Shown: positions 12,901 to 23,500 of the stretch, one piece after another | Position numbering within the stretch: position 1 is the stretch's first letter | How the letters are laid out: each line of letters opens with the position of its first letter | DNA from: Brugia malayi | Lineage: Eukaryota; Nematoda; Chromadorea; Rhabditida; Onchocercidae | Assembly (NCBI RefSeq): GCF_000002995.4 | Contig: NW_025062475.1 | Location: forward strand, 8,560,187 to 8,624,186 | Length of the DNA: 64,000 bases | Direction of reading: 5' to 3' | Notes under the pieces: model-generated | Seen by the model: the letters and a program-made list of their open reading frames with translations, nothing else | The model's database searches: none | Told to the model about the DNA's origin: nothing | Position numbers and translations under genes: made by a program

Positions 12901-15900
12901 ATAAGAAGCAAAAGGTTCAGTTCAAGTTCTGCAAATCTAAAGTAAGTCAAGTGAAATTAACTAATCTAAATCAACTACTACGAGCCGGGACGGAGAGAGT
13001 AGAGAGTAGAAATTTTACTATTATTGAAAGTATCAATTTTTCTAGACGGTCCTTTACCGTCTAGAAAAATTACTGAATGAAGTAAAAACTATGAATATCC
13101 AGTCTCCGGACTCAACCTTATCGAACCACGAACGACTCGAAATTAACGAAACCAAAGATCGACTCATAGATGAAAAAATTCTTCGACTGCAAATGTGCAT
13201 TGACTCTATCGAGGCCTTAAATAAGCAGTGGATAGAGTGTGCCCAAAAATCCAAGACGAAAAAAGAAGATGAGGAAAATTACGCACAAATAGCTACGGGA
13301 GAATAAAATATCTTCATTCTGAAGCACGAAGCAAAAGGAGGCCATCATCACGTTGACTATGTACAAAAAGGAAATTAATAATGAAATCAAACAAATAACT
13401 TCTAAGCCGCCAATAACGGATTCAACATCCTATCGCAATATCAACTCCCTCAGCTATCTCTATCCACTTTCGATGGAGAACCCCGACAATGGAGAGAGTT
13501 TTGGAATGGGTTTAATGCGGCTGTACATTCCCAGGATATCCCACAAACCCAAAAAATGAATTATTTAATTTCCTGTTTAAAAAGGTACAGCACTACAATG
13601 AGTAAGAGGATTTGATGTAACCTCAGCAAATTACGAAATTATACGCCAAATATTGACCGGAAAATATGGAGACTCATCGACAGTAATGAAACTACTGTAC
13701 AATGAACTTCAGTGAATCAAACGAAACGATAAGGAATAGATCGAAAACTGTTGAAAGGATGGAAAGAATTTTCCGACAATTGTACCAAAAGTGGGATAAA
13801 AACTGATATGAATATTTTTTTGTGAAGCACATATGTGACACTATATATATTCAAACATGGTTAAAACGATTATGACTAGTTGCCGTAAATATACTAGTAA
13901 ATATCATGGTGAAAATATTACCATTAAGTTTAGAATTGCTACCAGAGCATTCGGGATTCTTTGAATCAGCATTACAACAAATGAATCCACCGAACAGATT
14001 GACACACCATTCGCCAGCACCAGGACACTGTTTATCATCTTCACATTCATTTATATCTGCAATACAAAATTACTTCATTTCCAAAAGAAAATTGCTTCGC
14101 AATAATCATGATTATCAAAATTACTACAAAATCTTTGATTATTTAAAGGAGACAAAACTCTCGGTAGACCATTTCAATAAGCATCATTTTTCAATAAATT
14201 TTCCATTGGCACTATAAACATCCCATTGGCTACAATTTAGAATAATAAATGATCGACTAGTTTAGTGAATCTATTCTTCAAAAAATCTATTTCGGAAATT
14301 GTTAAGAAAAAAAATCTCTGACAAGATAATTCGAAGAAATTCAGATTCTACTTGGCAAAAAATGTTTAAGATATTTTTTAATTTAAAAGTTTGAAAGCAG
14401 ATTACTTACCAGAACACTTAATTCGCGGATCACCACTAAATCCCTCCATGCATTGGCATGTTTCGTTGTAACACACGGCTTGTAGTCCACATCCACCAGA
14501 ACAAAATGCACCTTTTTCTAGAAATTACGAAATAATATTATTCTTATTTTAAATCTAATATCAAATTAAGTTATTTCTCCAAACGGATATTTTTATTCTC
14601 ACAAGTGAGATGAGATTTATTCTCCCTCTCCATTAGTTTATTCAAAATTTCTTCCGAGAAAAGGGTTCCCCTCAACACTGAGATTTTTTTACCTCTCCTT
14701 TTAACTAAAAATTAGTTTTTAAGCAGAGCTACCTCTAATGCATCGTTTGTCGTCCAGATGTTGCTCACAGCATATATAACCACCATCAATATTCACACAG
14801 CGCAATTCACTGATTTGACCTTCACAAGGATTATGTCTTGCTGCGCATTCATTTACATCTGTAAATGTATGGTAACACGTTAATTTCTGTATTTGTTTTG
14901 ATAGTATGATAGAGTTCAAATACGACATGTGTAAATAAGAATGTAAGTTATGATAATAACACGTGTTCTTTATACTAGGATAAAATTTTTGAAATTTGAA
15001 GAAACCAACCATAACAATTCAAGCCATCACCAACATATCCTGACTGGCATATACACATTCGCAGAGTACCAATGCAAAAAGCATGTCGATCACAAATACC
15101 TTCTTGTTGACTGCAATCATTTATCGCTAAAATTTATTTCAATTAATCTTCTGTTATAATGTAATTTTGGAGCAGAAGACGTGAAATTTGTCTAAAACTT
15201 AAGTTCAAAAGACTGACGTGTACAGTTTTCACCATCTCCGGTAAAGCCATCTTCACATATGCACTGATAACTTCCAGCCGCATTTACACAAGTAGCACGA
15301 CTGTTACATTCAGAAATCTTTTCCATGCACTCATCGATGTCGACGCATGTCCCATTCACCAAACGATATCCAGTGTCACATTTTTCCACACATTTGAATC
15401 TACCAACCTACAAAAAAAATAAATAAATAAATAAACAAAATTCTATGAATTCTCACAAAGAACGGATTATCAGTGATAATCATCACTGCAGAAACTATTC
15501 AAAAGTAAACAATATTACTTTTATTTTCAAGACCTTCTCATTGACTTATCATAACCACATAACTTGTTAAATGACTAAATTGTGAACACTGATCAATGCT
15601 TTCAGGATATGCATACACAAGTTATTCTAATATCATGAAAAGTAAAATTTCACCTCATTCTGGCACTTAAAATTTTCTGGGCAATCATGAATTTCTTGTG
15701 CGCATTCATCGATATCTGTAAAAATTTTTATCTCTTAATAGCCACTGAGTGATCTGATGTGTGCAGAAGATTTTACAGCTTTTAAACTTTTCATGATGAT
15801 CAACGATGTACGACATTACGTATAACAGATATTAATTTAATTAAGTGAGGAAATAATTTTTCTTGGCCTCTTACTTCTTCAAGTTGATGTCTTCTTAATT

Positions 15901-18900
15901 TGTAAGTGGAATCTACACTAAAATATATGTGCAACTGAATTTAGGAAGAAACTTAAATGTATCTGTTACTTTTATATTCCTTCCAAAGAACTCTTGTCAG
16001 TAATAAAATTAACTACCAGCGCAACGTTCAAGAGGTATGCCCAGCGGCTGATACCCTTCAGTGCAGTTGCAGAAATACGTCCCCGGCAGATTGACGCATG
16101 TTGAATGATCCGGGCACTGCGCTGTGCCTGTCTCACATTCATTAATATCTGAAAATTAATAATATTTGTGTTCTTTTAGATTTGAAATCAATGCTATAAA
16201 ACTTCTTATATCGTAGCTATCTGTGCAGATGCAGGTTTGAAAATCTTAGATCGTCATGACATTGTCAACTTGTCACATGATAAACTGGAATAGCCTTACT
16301 TCCTACTAATTAATAGGTTGGAGATATAGCGTAAATTTTTGATATATTTTTATTGCACATTTCTGTTATTATGAACACTGCAGCTTTCCAGTGTTTTTTA
16401 ATTTCTTTCTCTAAGCTACTTTTCTTGATGATTCTAATTCCGAAATATCTCCTTGAACTTCAATAGCCAAAATATTCAGTATTCATTATATTGGAAATAT
16501 CCGTACCACTTCGCAGACCTTTTCAGGTCAAGAAATTTTTTTGTATCACTTGGCTGTTGACATTCAGACTTCCTTTCAGAAAAGACAAGTAAGTAGCCTT
16601 TTTTTTCATACTGTGTTGGAACAAAGAGAAGTAAGTTTGAACTGGGGCAACATTGATTTCTGGTCAATTTCTCGGTACTTTTATTCTTACTACTTACCTC
16701 TATTCCAAAGGAATTATCGAAATTGTTCTAGGCAATGGCAATGACCTCATACTGCGTTGAAAAGAAAATATTGTGAAAACATATCCTTTAATCTAAATTA
16801 CTTCATGTGGTTCAATTTGCTCCTATTTAGTTTTTATGCTTCTCGCAAGACTGACACGCAGCAGGTTGATGTGAACATTTCAATCAAAATCTATCAGGGA
16901 GAAATTTGGTTCTCCTGATCAGCAACAAATAAAAATCTTGTTGCTGATATTGAATGGGACCATCGAACATCACGACTTTTGATGGCCTTGTCCCACTAAA
17001 TTTGAACCCACCGCTCATAAATTTCACACACATAAGCATCACATTTCTATCTCTAAAAGGACAATCTATTTATGATCCAAATCTTTTAGCAAGCCGCTCT
17101 TTTTCTTCGAAGAAAAATCTCAATGAACTCTTTCGGAAGTTTCAAAATACACAACTTCTTAGATGTTCAGTCGGAAGAGGCCAATTTTGAAAGAATATAA
17201 GACCATTTATACGATCGATCATTCCAATAAAAATAAAATGTCATGACGTAACGAAATAATTAAAGAACTAATAACTGGAAATTTAAAATGATGTTTGGAC
17301 TATATAATTAAAATCAAGTAGTGCTTTCAATTTCCAATTGTGGAATTCAGTAAATGCAACTAAATGAATCAGTTGTACCTAAGTTACACTTGCAAAGAAA
17401 TAGGATAGTTGGAATTCTTTAAAAATCATCTATCTGCTAAACAATAAAAGGATTAGAGCATAACCAGGAGATTTGGATAACTAAGAGAGAGAGAGAGAGA
17501 AATATACAGAGAGATGACTCGAAAAGACCAGAGGTAAAAGGTGATGTCTTCATCAAAATTTTTAGTAAATCAAGATTCCAATTCCTCTGCTATATACATT
17601 TACTTAGTCTATGGTAGCATTGCACAATATGCATATTCATTATGATGATATCACTACGCATATTCTCTTCCTTTTTTATTTAGAATTAAGAGGTCAGAAA
17701 TGAAAATGAAGCAAATATGGTTAATTCCGGAAATATCGGAATGATCTGTTTTGGTATTAATAGATATAAGTGAAAATTATCTCTTCATTTTCTAGTGGTA
17801 GTCAGTAAACTTTTATAAGAATTAGAAAAAAGGATTTATAAAACTTATCTTACCGGAGCACTCGTGTCCGTCTCCTTGAAACCCCGGGAAGCAGGTGCAA
17901 GAATACGAGCCGTAAGTATTGCGGCAATGTGCCAACCAATGACAGGGCTTATCCTTACACTCATTGTCATCTGAAGACGAATTAAAAATAAAATTTCATT
18001 TCCTGTAATCCTAAAAATCTTATTAAATTTTTTGCTGCTGATGAAGAGATATAAATTGTCATTAAGGATGGGAATTAAGGATAAAAAAAACATCATACCA
18101 TTAAGCTCACAGTGAGGTCCATGATATCCGGCATTGCAGTAGCACTGCCCCTGAGTTCCATCGAACAAGCATGCACCCCGTTGACTGCATGTTGAGTTAC
18201 ACCGGCTACCTGCATGCAATACATCTTTTTTAAAATGAAAAAAATTACAGTCGGACATTTACCAGTGTATTTGAACATACTGCGAAAATGACTGATAATG
18301 GTAAATCATAATTCTTTTATGAACTTCTGGAAAGCAACTTCTTTAGTGTTCCCAACTTATTTGCATATATTCTTACATCCAAATGTAATTCCAATGAATA
18401 TCTAACTTGACAAGCAAATAAATTAAATAAAAAATTTTGAAATTTAGTGTTTTGAATTACTTTCAAGGAACTCATATACGATTATTTGACAAAAGAAGTA
18501 TGTCTCCGACATACGTTGATATGCTTGACATCAGTGTGCTGAAATCTGTTTTGCCATATACCAGCAAGGAAATACATCAGTCACTTTTTAAACCTGTTAC
18601 CAGTCTTAAATTTCATTTTATCAACGAGAAAGTTATTCGTACTTGAAAATGAGGAGATTAAATGAAAGTTTCAATTTTCCGAGTTTCTTCTGAGAAATTC
18701 AGAAATAATTGTTGAGAAAACTGAAACTTGCAAACGTTTGGCACTTGCAAAAAGTGCTGAACCGATATTAACTATTTTATCTGTGACTGCTAATTGAAAT
18801 ATTTCGAGGAGTTAATTACAGACTTAATTTCATTATCCAACTAAGCCAAAGAATAGGCCAATTAATTATTAATTGATTGATAATTATGATTGTTGAAAAT

Positions 18901-20449
18901 TAGGATTGGTTTTGACCAAATATTTTACCCTTTATATATAGTATTTTAAATGCTTCAATTGTTCAGTTTTAATGGATACTAAGACTCAAAAGAAAATAGA
19001 AAAGGTTTCGGGTTTTAACTGATATAAAGAATTGTTGGGTAAATATAGTAAAAGTAATTGATTATTGCCAGTAGAACATTTCGTGACTTCAATTTTCGTA
19101 ATCCTATTACAAACGTTTTTCACTCTAAATAAAAATTATTATGTATGAAATATTGTCAAGTTTTTTTTTTTTTTTTTTCTTCAGCAAAAAATTATTTCAA
19201 TTGTTTGCGGATCAGTTTTAACAAAAGAATTTCGATTCGCTGATTCTTCACAAATTTTTAAGACGTATTTATGACGTTGCCGCATAAAAGTGAGAGATGG
19301 CGGTATTTTTTCGTGACTTTTACCAGCTCACCTATCCAACAAGAAAGTCAAAAAAGAAGAGGTTCATTGGCATCGATATAAGCAAGATACATGCTACAGT
19401 GATGTGAACAGTCAAAACAGTAAAGAATTCTAGTCTCTAAGAGAAGGCGTGGATGAATTGCTTCAATTTAAAAAAAAAAAAAAAAAAAAGCAATTCACTG
19501 ATTCAGTCACTTTAAAAAATCCTGCAATTTGTTTAAGAGAAATAACATTTCGAATATTATTATCCGAAGTGAAAATTAAAAATGTCTTAATTGCTAATCA
19601 CAATCTTAATTTTCCTCTTACACTTTTTTTTCTCTTTCGCAATAAATTTTCTTTTATCTTAACAATGAATAATGCAAGTTGGAAAATCATATTGCATTTT
19701 GAACAACTTTATATTGCTTTCTTCTGATTATAGACTGCTTTTAGAACGAGAAAGAAATAACTTTAGCGCTTTTACCATAACCTAACTAACATATAAATCA
19801 AATAGTGAGCTTTCTTCTTGAAATCAATTTTAGAACATGAAGTTTTTGCTTGCTTAGCAATGTTTGCTATTTAGGACATGAATTACGCAGAAACTAGAAA
19901 CATTTCATCTTTCTCGTATTTCTCTTCAAATCTCACCCGAATAGAATGAAATCAAGAAGACCATGAATTTTATAACAGATATTTGAAATTTTGATGATAA
20001 TGATATTGAAAGGCAGAAGTGACTGACTGCTGATTCAAAGAAATTCATTTTCTAGAAAAATTTTTGATGAAAACATTTTAACCAATGAATCTTCCTAACT
20101 TTGACTGTTTTAGGATTCTCTGATTCTTCTGTAAAGACTTGGCAAATATTAGAAAATCTTATTACAAAACGTTCGAAAACGTACCACAGTATGGGAAACT
20201 TTCGTCATGCATTGCTGGATTACTGTAGCAATCTGGCTTCCCATCGCATATAATCGAGATTTGATGCAAATGTAAATCATCCGGATGCGGTGAATGTTGA
20301 CAAATGACAGTACCAGTGTCAAAGTTAACAACAAATGTCGGTCGCATGTCAGGCATCGATGAATTCACAAAACTTTTTGTGATTGCATTACTAGGACACA
20401 ACAATGCTCCAAACAACGTCGTCCATAACAGCAGTAATGGATGTAACAT
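1..20449 (-). CDS. fbn-1: Fibrillin-like giant EGF-repeat matrix protein (5' part; continues beyond left edge)
   Basis: This is a secreted extracellular-matrix glycoprotein built mainly of calcium-binding EGF modules. I traced 26 exons with matching phase at almost every junction: 20185-20449, 18099-18209, 17854-17970, 16017-16148, 15654-15715, 15218-15407, 15010-15126, 14733-14858, 14410-14517, 13922-14056, 12222-~12380, 11641-12093, 7069-11138, 6632-6875, 6307-6537, 5921-6205, 5444-5586, 5236-5365, 4808-4933, 4512-4634, 4205-~4360, 3791-3928, 2220-2333, 1280-1449, 580-1085, 1-61. Most introns are phase 1, the usual arrangement for shuffled EGF exons. Modules start D-[IV]-[DN]-E-C and end G-[DN]-G-x-x-C. 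One LDL-A-like piece is followed by EGFs and a Ser/Thr-rich block. MUA-3/MUP-4-type EGF signatures and vWFA domains are absent, which points to the C. elegans FBN-1 type. The symbol is by family resemblance only. The 3' part, where a ZP or transmembrane region might lie, is outside the window. Confidence 0.85.
1704..1954 (+). repeat. 251-bp dispersed repeat, copy 1 (inverted relative to copy 2)
   Basis: This intronic segment is the reverse complement of 47202-47452, with only two mismatches seen by eye over 251 bp. Neither copy has terminal inverted repeats or an open frame. Within the repeat, AAGCCAAT and ATTGGCTT form a short inverted pair. Confidence 0.85.
2772..2836 (-). pseudogene. Possible second relict EGF-like exon
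   Basis: The minus-strand frame reads [20 protein letters not shown], resembling part of an EGF module and ending at a phase-1 GT. No convincing acceptor precedes it and the Cys spacing is poor. It lies in the same intron as the relict at 2970-3057. It is a weak call that could be chance. Confidence 0.3.
2970..3057 (-). pseudogene. Relict calcium-binding EGF exon in an intron
   Basis: On the minus strand a frame reads [12 protein letters not shown], then [14 protein letters not shown] and a stop. This is an EGF exon start and end with the middle missing. The acceptor AG normally found before the first Asp codon is replaced (GCG), and the last Cys codon is disrupted by a small deletion. It lies in the intron between exons 3928 and 2333. 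Loss of acceptor, shortened core and broken end make an active exon unlikely. Confidence 0.6.
4205..6875 (-). CDS. Middle EGF cluster of the matrix protein
   Basis: Exons 6632-6875, 6307-6537, 5921-6205, 5444-5586, 5236-5365, 4808-4933, 4512-4634 and 4205-~4360 follow the Ser/Thr-rich exon. Exon 6307-6537 carries two consecutive calcium-binding EGFs ([12 protein letters not shown] and [13 protein letters not shown]). Exon 5921-6205 combines a cysteine-rich segment with another EGF ([11 protein letters not shown]). Exons 5444-5586 and 5236-5365 join in phase 0, while the rest join in phase 1. The acceptor of the last exon is uncertain: the strong-looking site at 4386-4387 breaks the frame, and a weaker one giving a start near 4360 keeps it. 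Confidence 0.8.
7069..11138 (-). CDS. Giant 4.07-kb Ser/Thr-rich, cysteine-free exon (mucin-like spacer)
   Basis: One open frame of about 1,356 residues begins in phase 1 after acceptor AATTTTAG and ends in phase 0 at donor GTAAGA. I see no Cys in the whole stretch and only three Trp, while Ser, Thr and Glu dominate, with many N-x-[ST] sequons. It contains EGSGED and LEGSGEE, acidic Ser-Gly contexts like known chondroitin attachment sites. Such composition suggests an extended, O-glycosylated spacer between two EGF blocks. No tandem repeat with a fixed period is visible by eye. Several long open frames on the plus strand here (for example 7703-8629) are shadows of this exon. Confidence 0.85.
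11641..12093 (-). CDS. EGF-variant (CC) exon fused to a Gly/Ser-rich linker
   Basis: The exon opens with [17 protein letters not shown] and the CC-type EGF variant, then runs into about 100 residues rich in Ser, Gly, Asn and acidic residues. That tail includes several Ser-Gly dipeptides near [10 protein letters not shown]. It ends at donor GTACGA in phase 1 and joins the giant exon at 11138. The exon marks the change from the cysteine-rich to the cysteine-free part of the protein. Ser-Gly next to acidic residues could be glycosaminoglycan attachment sites; this is inference. Confidence 0.8.
12222..12380 (-). CDS. Short EGF-like exon (upstream boundary uncertain)
   Basis: The reading frame gives [16 protein letters not shown], then a [10 protein letters not shown] ending and a phase-1 donor (GTACTT) at 12221. 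Two or more acceptor sites fit phase 1 (near 12380 and near 12425), and neither has a strong polypyrimidine tract, so the upstream end is a guess. The downstream junction to exon 11641-12093 restores an Asp codon. Confidence 0.65.
13035..13071. repeat. Perfect hairpin, 16-bp stem and 5-nt loop
   Basis: The arms 13035-13050 and 13056-13071 are perfect reverse complements (AATTTTTCTAGACGGT), separated by CCTTT. It lies just upstream of the retroelement gag fragment, so it may belong to that element's leader. Confidence 0.8.
13091..13775 (+). mobile_element. Decayed BEL/Pao-type gag fragment, antisense in an intron
   Basis: Plus-strand frames at about 13091-13303 and 13420-13775 resemble the gag region of BEL/Pao LTR retrotransposons. 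The first is a polar coiled-coil-like N-terminal piece. The second carries the conserved F-[DS]-G-[ED]-x-R-[QE]-W-x-x-F-W block, the N-Y-L-I-S-C-L motif, and a K-Y-G-[ED]-x-S-x-V stretch. Frameshifts and several stops interrupt it, so it is inactive. No pol domains follow and I could not define LTRs. It sits antisense in the intron between exons 12222-~12380 and 13922-14056. Family assignment is from remembered motif patterns. Confidence 0.65.
13922..14056 (-). CDS. EGF-variant exon with a Cys-Cys pair
   Basis: The exon starts after CTGCAG with [11 protein letters not shown] and contains [12 protein letters not shown] followed by a further Cys. It is phase 1 at both ends (donor GTAATA). The adjacent Cys pair replaces the usual single Cys of an EGF, as also seen in the exons at 14733-14858 and 11641-12093. 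The module sits directly upstream of the intron that holds the retroelement fragment at 13091-13775. Confidence 0.75.
14410..18209 (-). CDS. N-terminal EGF cluster of the matrix protein (eight exons)
   Basis: Exons 18099-18209, 17854-17970, 16017-16148, 15654-15715, 15218-15407, 15010-15126, 14733-14858 and 14410-14517 encode EGF modules. The first (18099-18209) has a non-calcium EGF layout ([15 protein letters not shown]). Those at 17854, 16017 and 15654 start D-x-[DN]-E-C, the calcium-binding form. One module is split by a phase-0 intron between 15654-15715 and the start of 15218-15407, which then carries a second full calcium-binding EGF ([18 protein letters not shown]). The exons at 15010 and 14410 are short EGF-like modules without a full calcium motif. 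The 1.7-kb intron 16149-17853 holds no exon I could support. Confidence 0.8.
20185..20449 (-). CDS. First coding exon: signal peptide and LDL-A-like module
   Basis: The ATG at 20449 opens with a Leu-rich hydrophobic stretch ([16 protein letters not shown]) typical of a signal peptide of about 22 residues. Further on, the motif [17 protein letters not shown] matches the C-terminal half of an LDL-receptor class A module (C-D-G-x-x-D-C followed by acidic residues). The exon ends in phase 1 at donor GTACGT and joins the exon at 18209, restoring a Gly codon. The 2-kb first intron (18210-20184) holds poly-T (about 19159-19178) and poly-A (about 19471-19490) tracts and no exon I could find. Secretion is inferred from the signal peptide. 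Confidence 0.85.
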
Positions 20450-20532
20450 TTTACGACCAAATAGCTTGTCCTTTTACCAATTGTTGATACTGCTTGCCTT
20501 CAATCCTGAAGATGAACTTTGACATTCAGAAT

Positions 20533-20574
20533 AGTATATATAGTCTGCTTCACAGTATATATAATCTGCTTCAC
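20533..20574 (-). promoter_or_regulatory. Tandem TATA-containing 21-bp repeat, putative promoter of the matrix gene
   Basis: Two adjacent 21-bp units (20533-20553 and 20554-20574) differ at one base, and each contains TATATATA followed by a CTGCTTCAC block. They lie about 85-125 bp upstream of the matrix-gene start codon at 20449, a reasonable distance for a core promoter. Promoter function is inferred from position and composition. Confidence 0.4.
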
Positions 20575-20579
20575 ACACT

Positions 20580-23500
20580 TGAATCTGCATAACTTAATAT
20601 TCTACCGGAAAGGGAAGAAAAATGTAAGTGAAATGCAATGAATAATAGAGCTGGGAGCATACTAAATGCTATTTATTGGCCGCCAGGTTCGGCCTTCTAC
20701 CTCAAATGCATTGATGGATATCTAATTGTACAACTGATTATAATTGAAGGAGAAAGTTTAAAAGAGTAAAAGTGAAGGACTGTGAGTGGATGTAAGCTGA
20801 CCTATGTCAAATTATTAGACTAAGGGAATTAGCGCAAAAGCATACTAATAAGTATTTGTGACATTAAGAATAGCATTAATTTGGGAAATTAGGGGTAACA
20901 GATTTTGTCACGTAAGATTTAATGAAGTCTTTAAATGTTAATTATGTACTAATAAGAAAAGCAGTCCATGAGATTTTTTTTGAATTTTTTTTTCTGTAAG
21001 TTTAAGTGATCTGCAGAGTGCAGAATTAAACAAACAAATTTTTAGAAGCAAAGGTTTTGAAATTTGACAAAAGAGTGCAGACATTTTCTGAAATTTTGTA
21101 GTAGGACTGTGAGCATTTCTGTTACCGCAAATTCAAACAGTTGGACAGATCGGTAAATACACCAACTATTCATGTCATAATCGCATTTTGTTTCCAGTTT
21201 AATCGGTTAATGATATTCATAAAAGCTCTTAAAATATGATAGGATAGCAGTAACTGTTATTAATCAAGTTCTATGCCGATTTGAATTAATTTAAATAACC
21301 TTGGTTTGAATTACCTTACCTTGACTTATGCTATTTGCATCAAGACTTTTTGGACGAGAGTTTGTTCATTATTGTTTACTTACCGAATTAATTGCAAGAT
21401 CTAACAGGATCTATGAAAAAACAGCAGCTGTTTAAGTATTTTAATAGAAATAGTTTCAAAGCAAAATAAATTGTAATATAAGTCAGTTTAAAAAAAGCAT
21501 TTAAAAAAAGGCATTGAACTTTAATTTGAGCAATTTAGTCCTTATGAAATAGGGATGAGCTCGAAGAAGAGGGCACTCATTTTGAAAATTGAAAATAGTA
21601 GGGCTGATTAATTCCGTATTTTTAAAGGAAAAAAGAATACATGAATAAATATGATAGATGAGAATCTTGATGAAAAATGAGAATAGATGAAAGGCATCGC
21701 TTTCTTCTGTTCTGTCTTGCTGGTTTCAAGTGATAAAAAGAGGAGGAGTTTAGTCAATGAAGATCGAAAAGGACTTGATGTTGACGACAAAAGTTGTGAT
21801 AGAACTGATGAAAGAGAGTTGACATTGAGTGTCAACTCTCTTTCATATGTGATATCATTGTGAAAAAGTTTTCATTTTCTAGATGGCAAAAAATCCATTG
21901 TTGTATTCTGACTTATTCTTTGATGACTGAAGTCAGTGGAAAACAAAAACGTGCATACAACTTTAACTTTTGGTTAAAAACTATTAGTGTTTAAGAAATC
22001 ACAGCAAGAAAATGATTATAATTCAACATAAACATAAACTAACGTAAGAATTAGTTTCACAACCAATAAATTACTCATTATATTATACCTGTGGACTCTT
22101 TTAGCTAATTTTAGTTTGCATTTGGTATTTTTTCAATCTATTTTAGTGAGATAAGAAAGAAACTTACAGGGACCAATAAGAATAGAATATCGCTATCATA
22201 AGTCTTCTGAATTATAAGTATTCATATTTCTGTATGAAATATTAACCATTTCTTTAAAATTAGATCTAAATCTGACAGTCACCTAATTTGCCATATAAGT
22301 CAATTACATCACCTTATTTCAATTATGTTCATTTATTTGTAGAATATGGTTAACCATTGATATAATTGTATATTTCTCCAAAAGTATCAAATAGGATGAA
22401 AGGTAGTTAAAAATTTTTTCTGCTTGATTTATAATGCTTATGTTTTGAATTGGGGAAGAGATCCTATACTCACTGCATTACCTATCATTTTTGACGCAAT
22501 AAAATTCTGCGTTCTTCCCAGTATATCGATGAGTGTGAAATATACTAGGTTAAGTTTTTTAGGAAACATGGCCTTTTCTATCAAACAGTAATCAGAATCA
22601 TAGCTGGGATTATGACCAGCAAAATATTTATAAATAGAGTTACATCTGCATATAGCTAAGGAAATTTTGATATTAAGAAGTTGCAACTTGAAAATTTTCG
22701 ATTTCATATTTTCATACAGAGCACAGTCGAATATACTTCAATCCAAATCTCTCCAATCTTTATAATTTCTGAATTATCTCCTTGAAAATATTCTCGATAT
22801 TTTTCAATCTTTCATCCCGCTAAAAAATTCTAAATAAGGAATCAGCATATTTATTTGCATTTCACGAATTTGAATCTCTCAAAATCTTATTAGTCACTTA
22901 TTTATAAATGAACCTGAAAAAACTTATTATGGCAATCTATCTTTAAAATTTGTTGTAGCTTAGGATATTTTTTTGCTATAATCCAAAATAAATTTCATGA
23001 AAAAATTCTGTAGAATGTGCAGAGCTAAATTCCTAAAATAGTTGAATTTAATGTTCATTTGAAATCATGAACTATAATTATTTAACTAAATCACCTGCGT
23101 AAACTAATCGAAGTGCTAGTGAACGATCAATCCATGATCAGCACAATAGGCTTATTAAAAATGATAAAGAGGACATTAAATGGTAATTAGAACATGAGAT
23201 AAAGAAGAGAACAGATCAACGGCAAGTTTTCACTGTAATCATTATAAATTAAAGAGATCAGCAAACAGTACAATTCCTCCGATAGTGAAATTGGGGTCAG
23301 GTAAGTACATCGGCTGTTGGCTTTGCAACATTAATTTTATTCTTCACTCAGCTAAATCTTTATCTTTTTTCACTCTAAGATCATTTATTCCTCTATAAAT
23401 TACGACGAATATATGAAATAAGCAAGACCTAATTGGTAAATATCGCAAGAACAAGGAAAGATGCAATTGTGATAGTATATACATGTCAACTAATTACAAC

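Noticed and set aside
16541..17190. Coding frames in the 16.5-17.2 kb intron
   Set aside because: No EGF pattern, no matching phases and no family resemblance.
17485..17500. GA microsatellite
   Set aside because: Simple repeat with no sign of function.
21808..21846. Pre-miRNA
   Set aside because: A 17-bp perfect stem with a 5-nt loop is too short for Drosha/Dicer processing.
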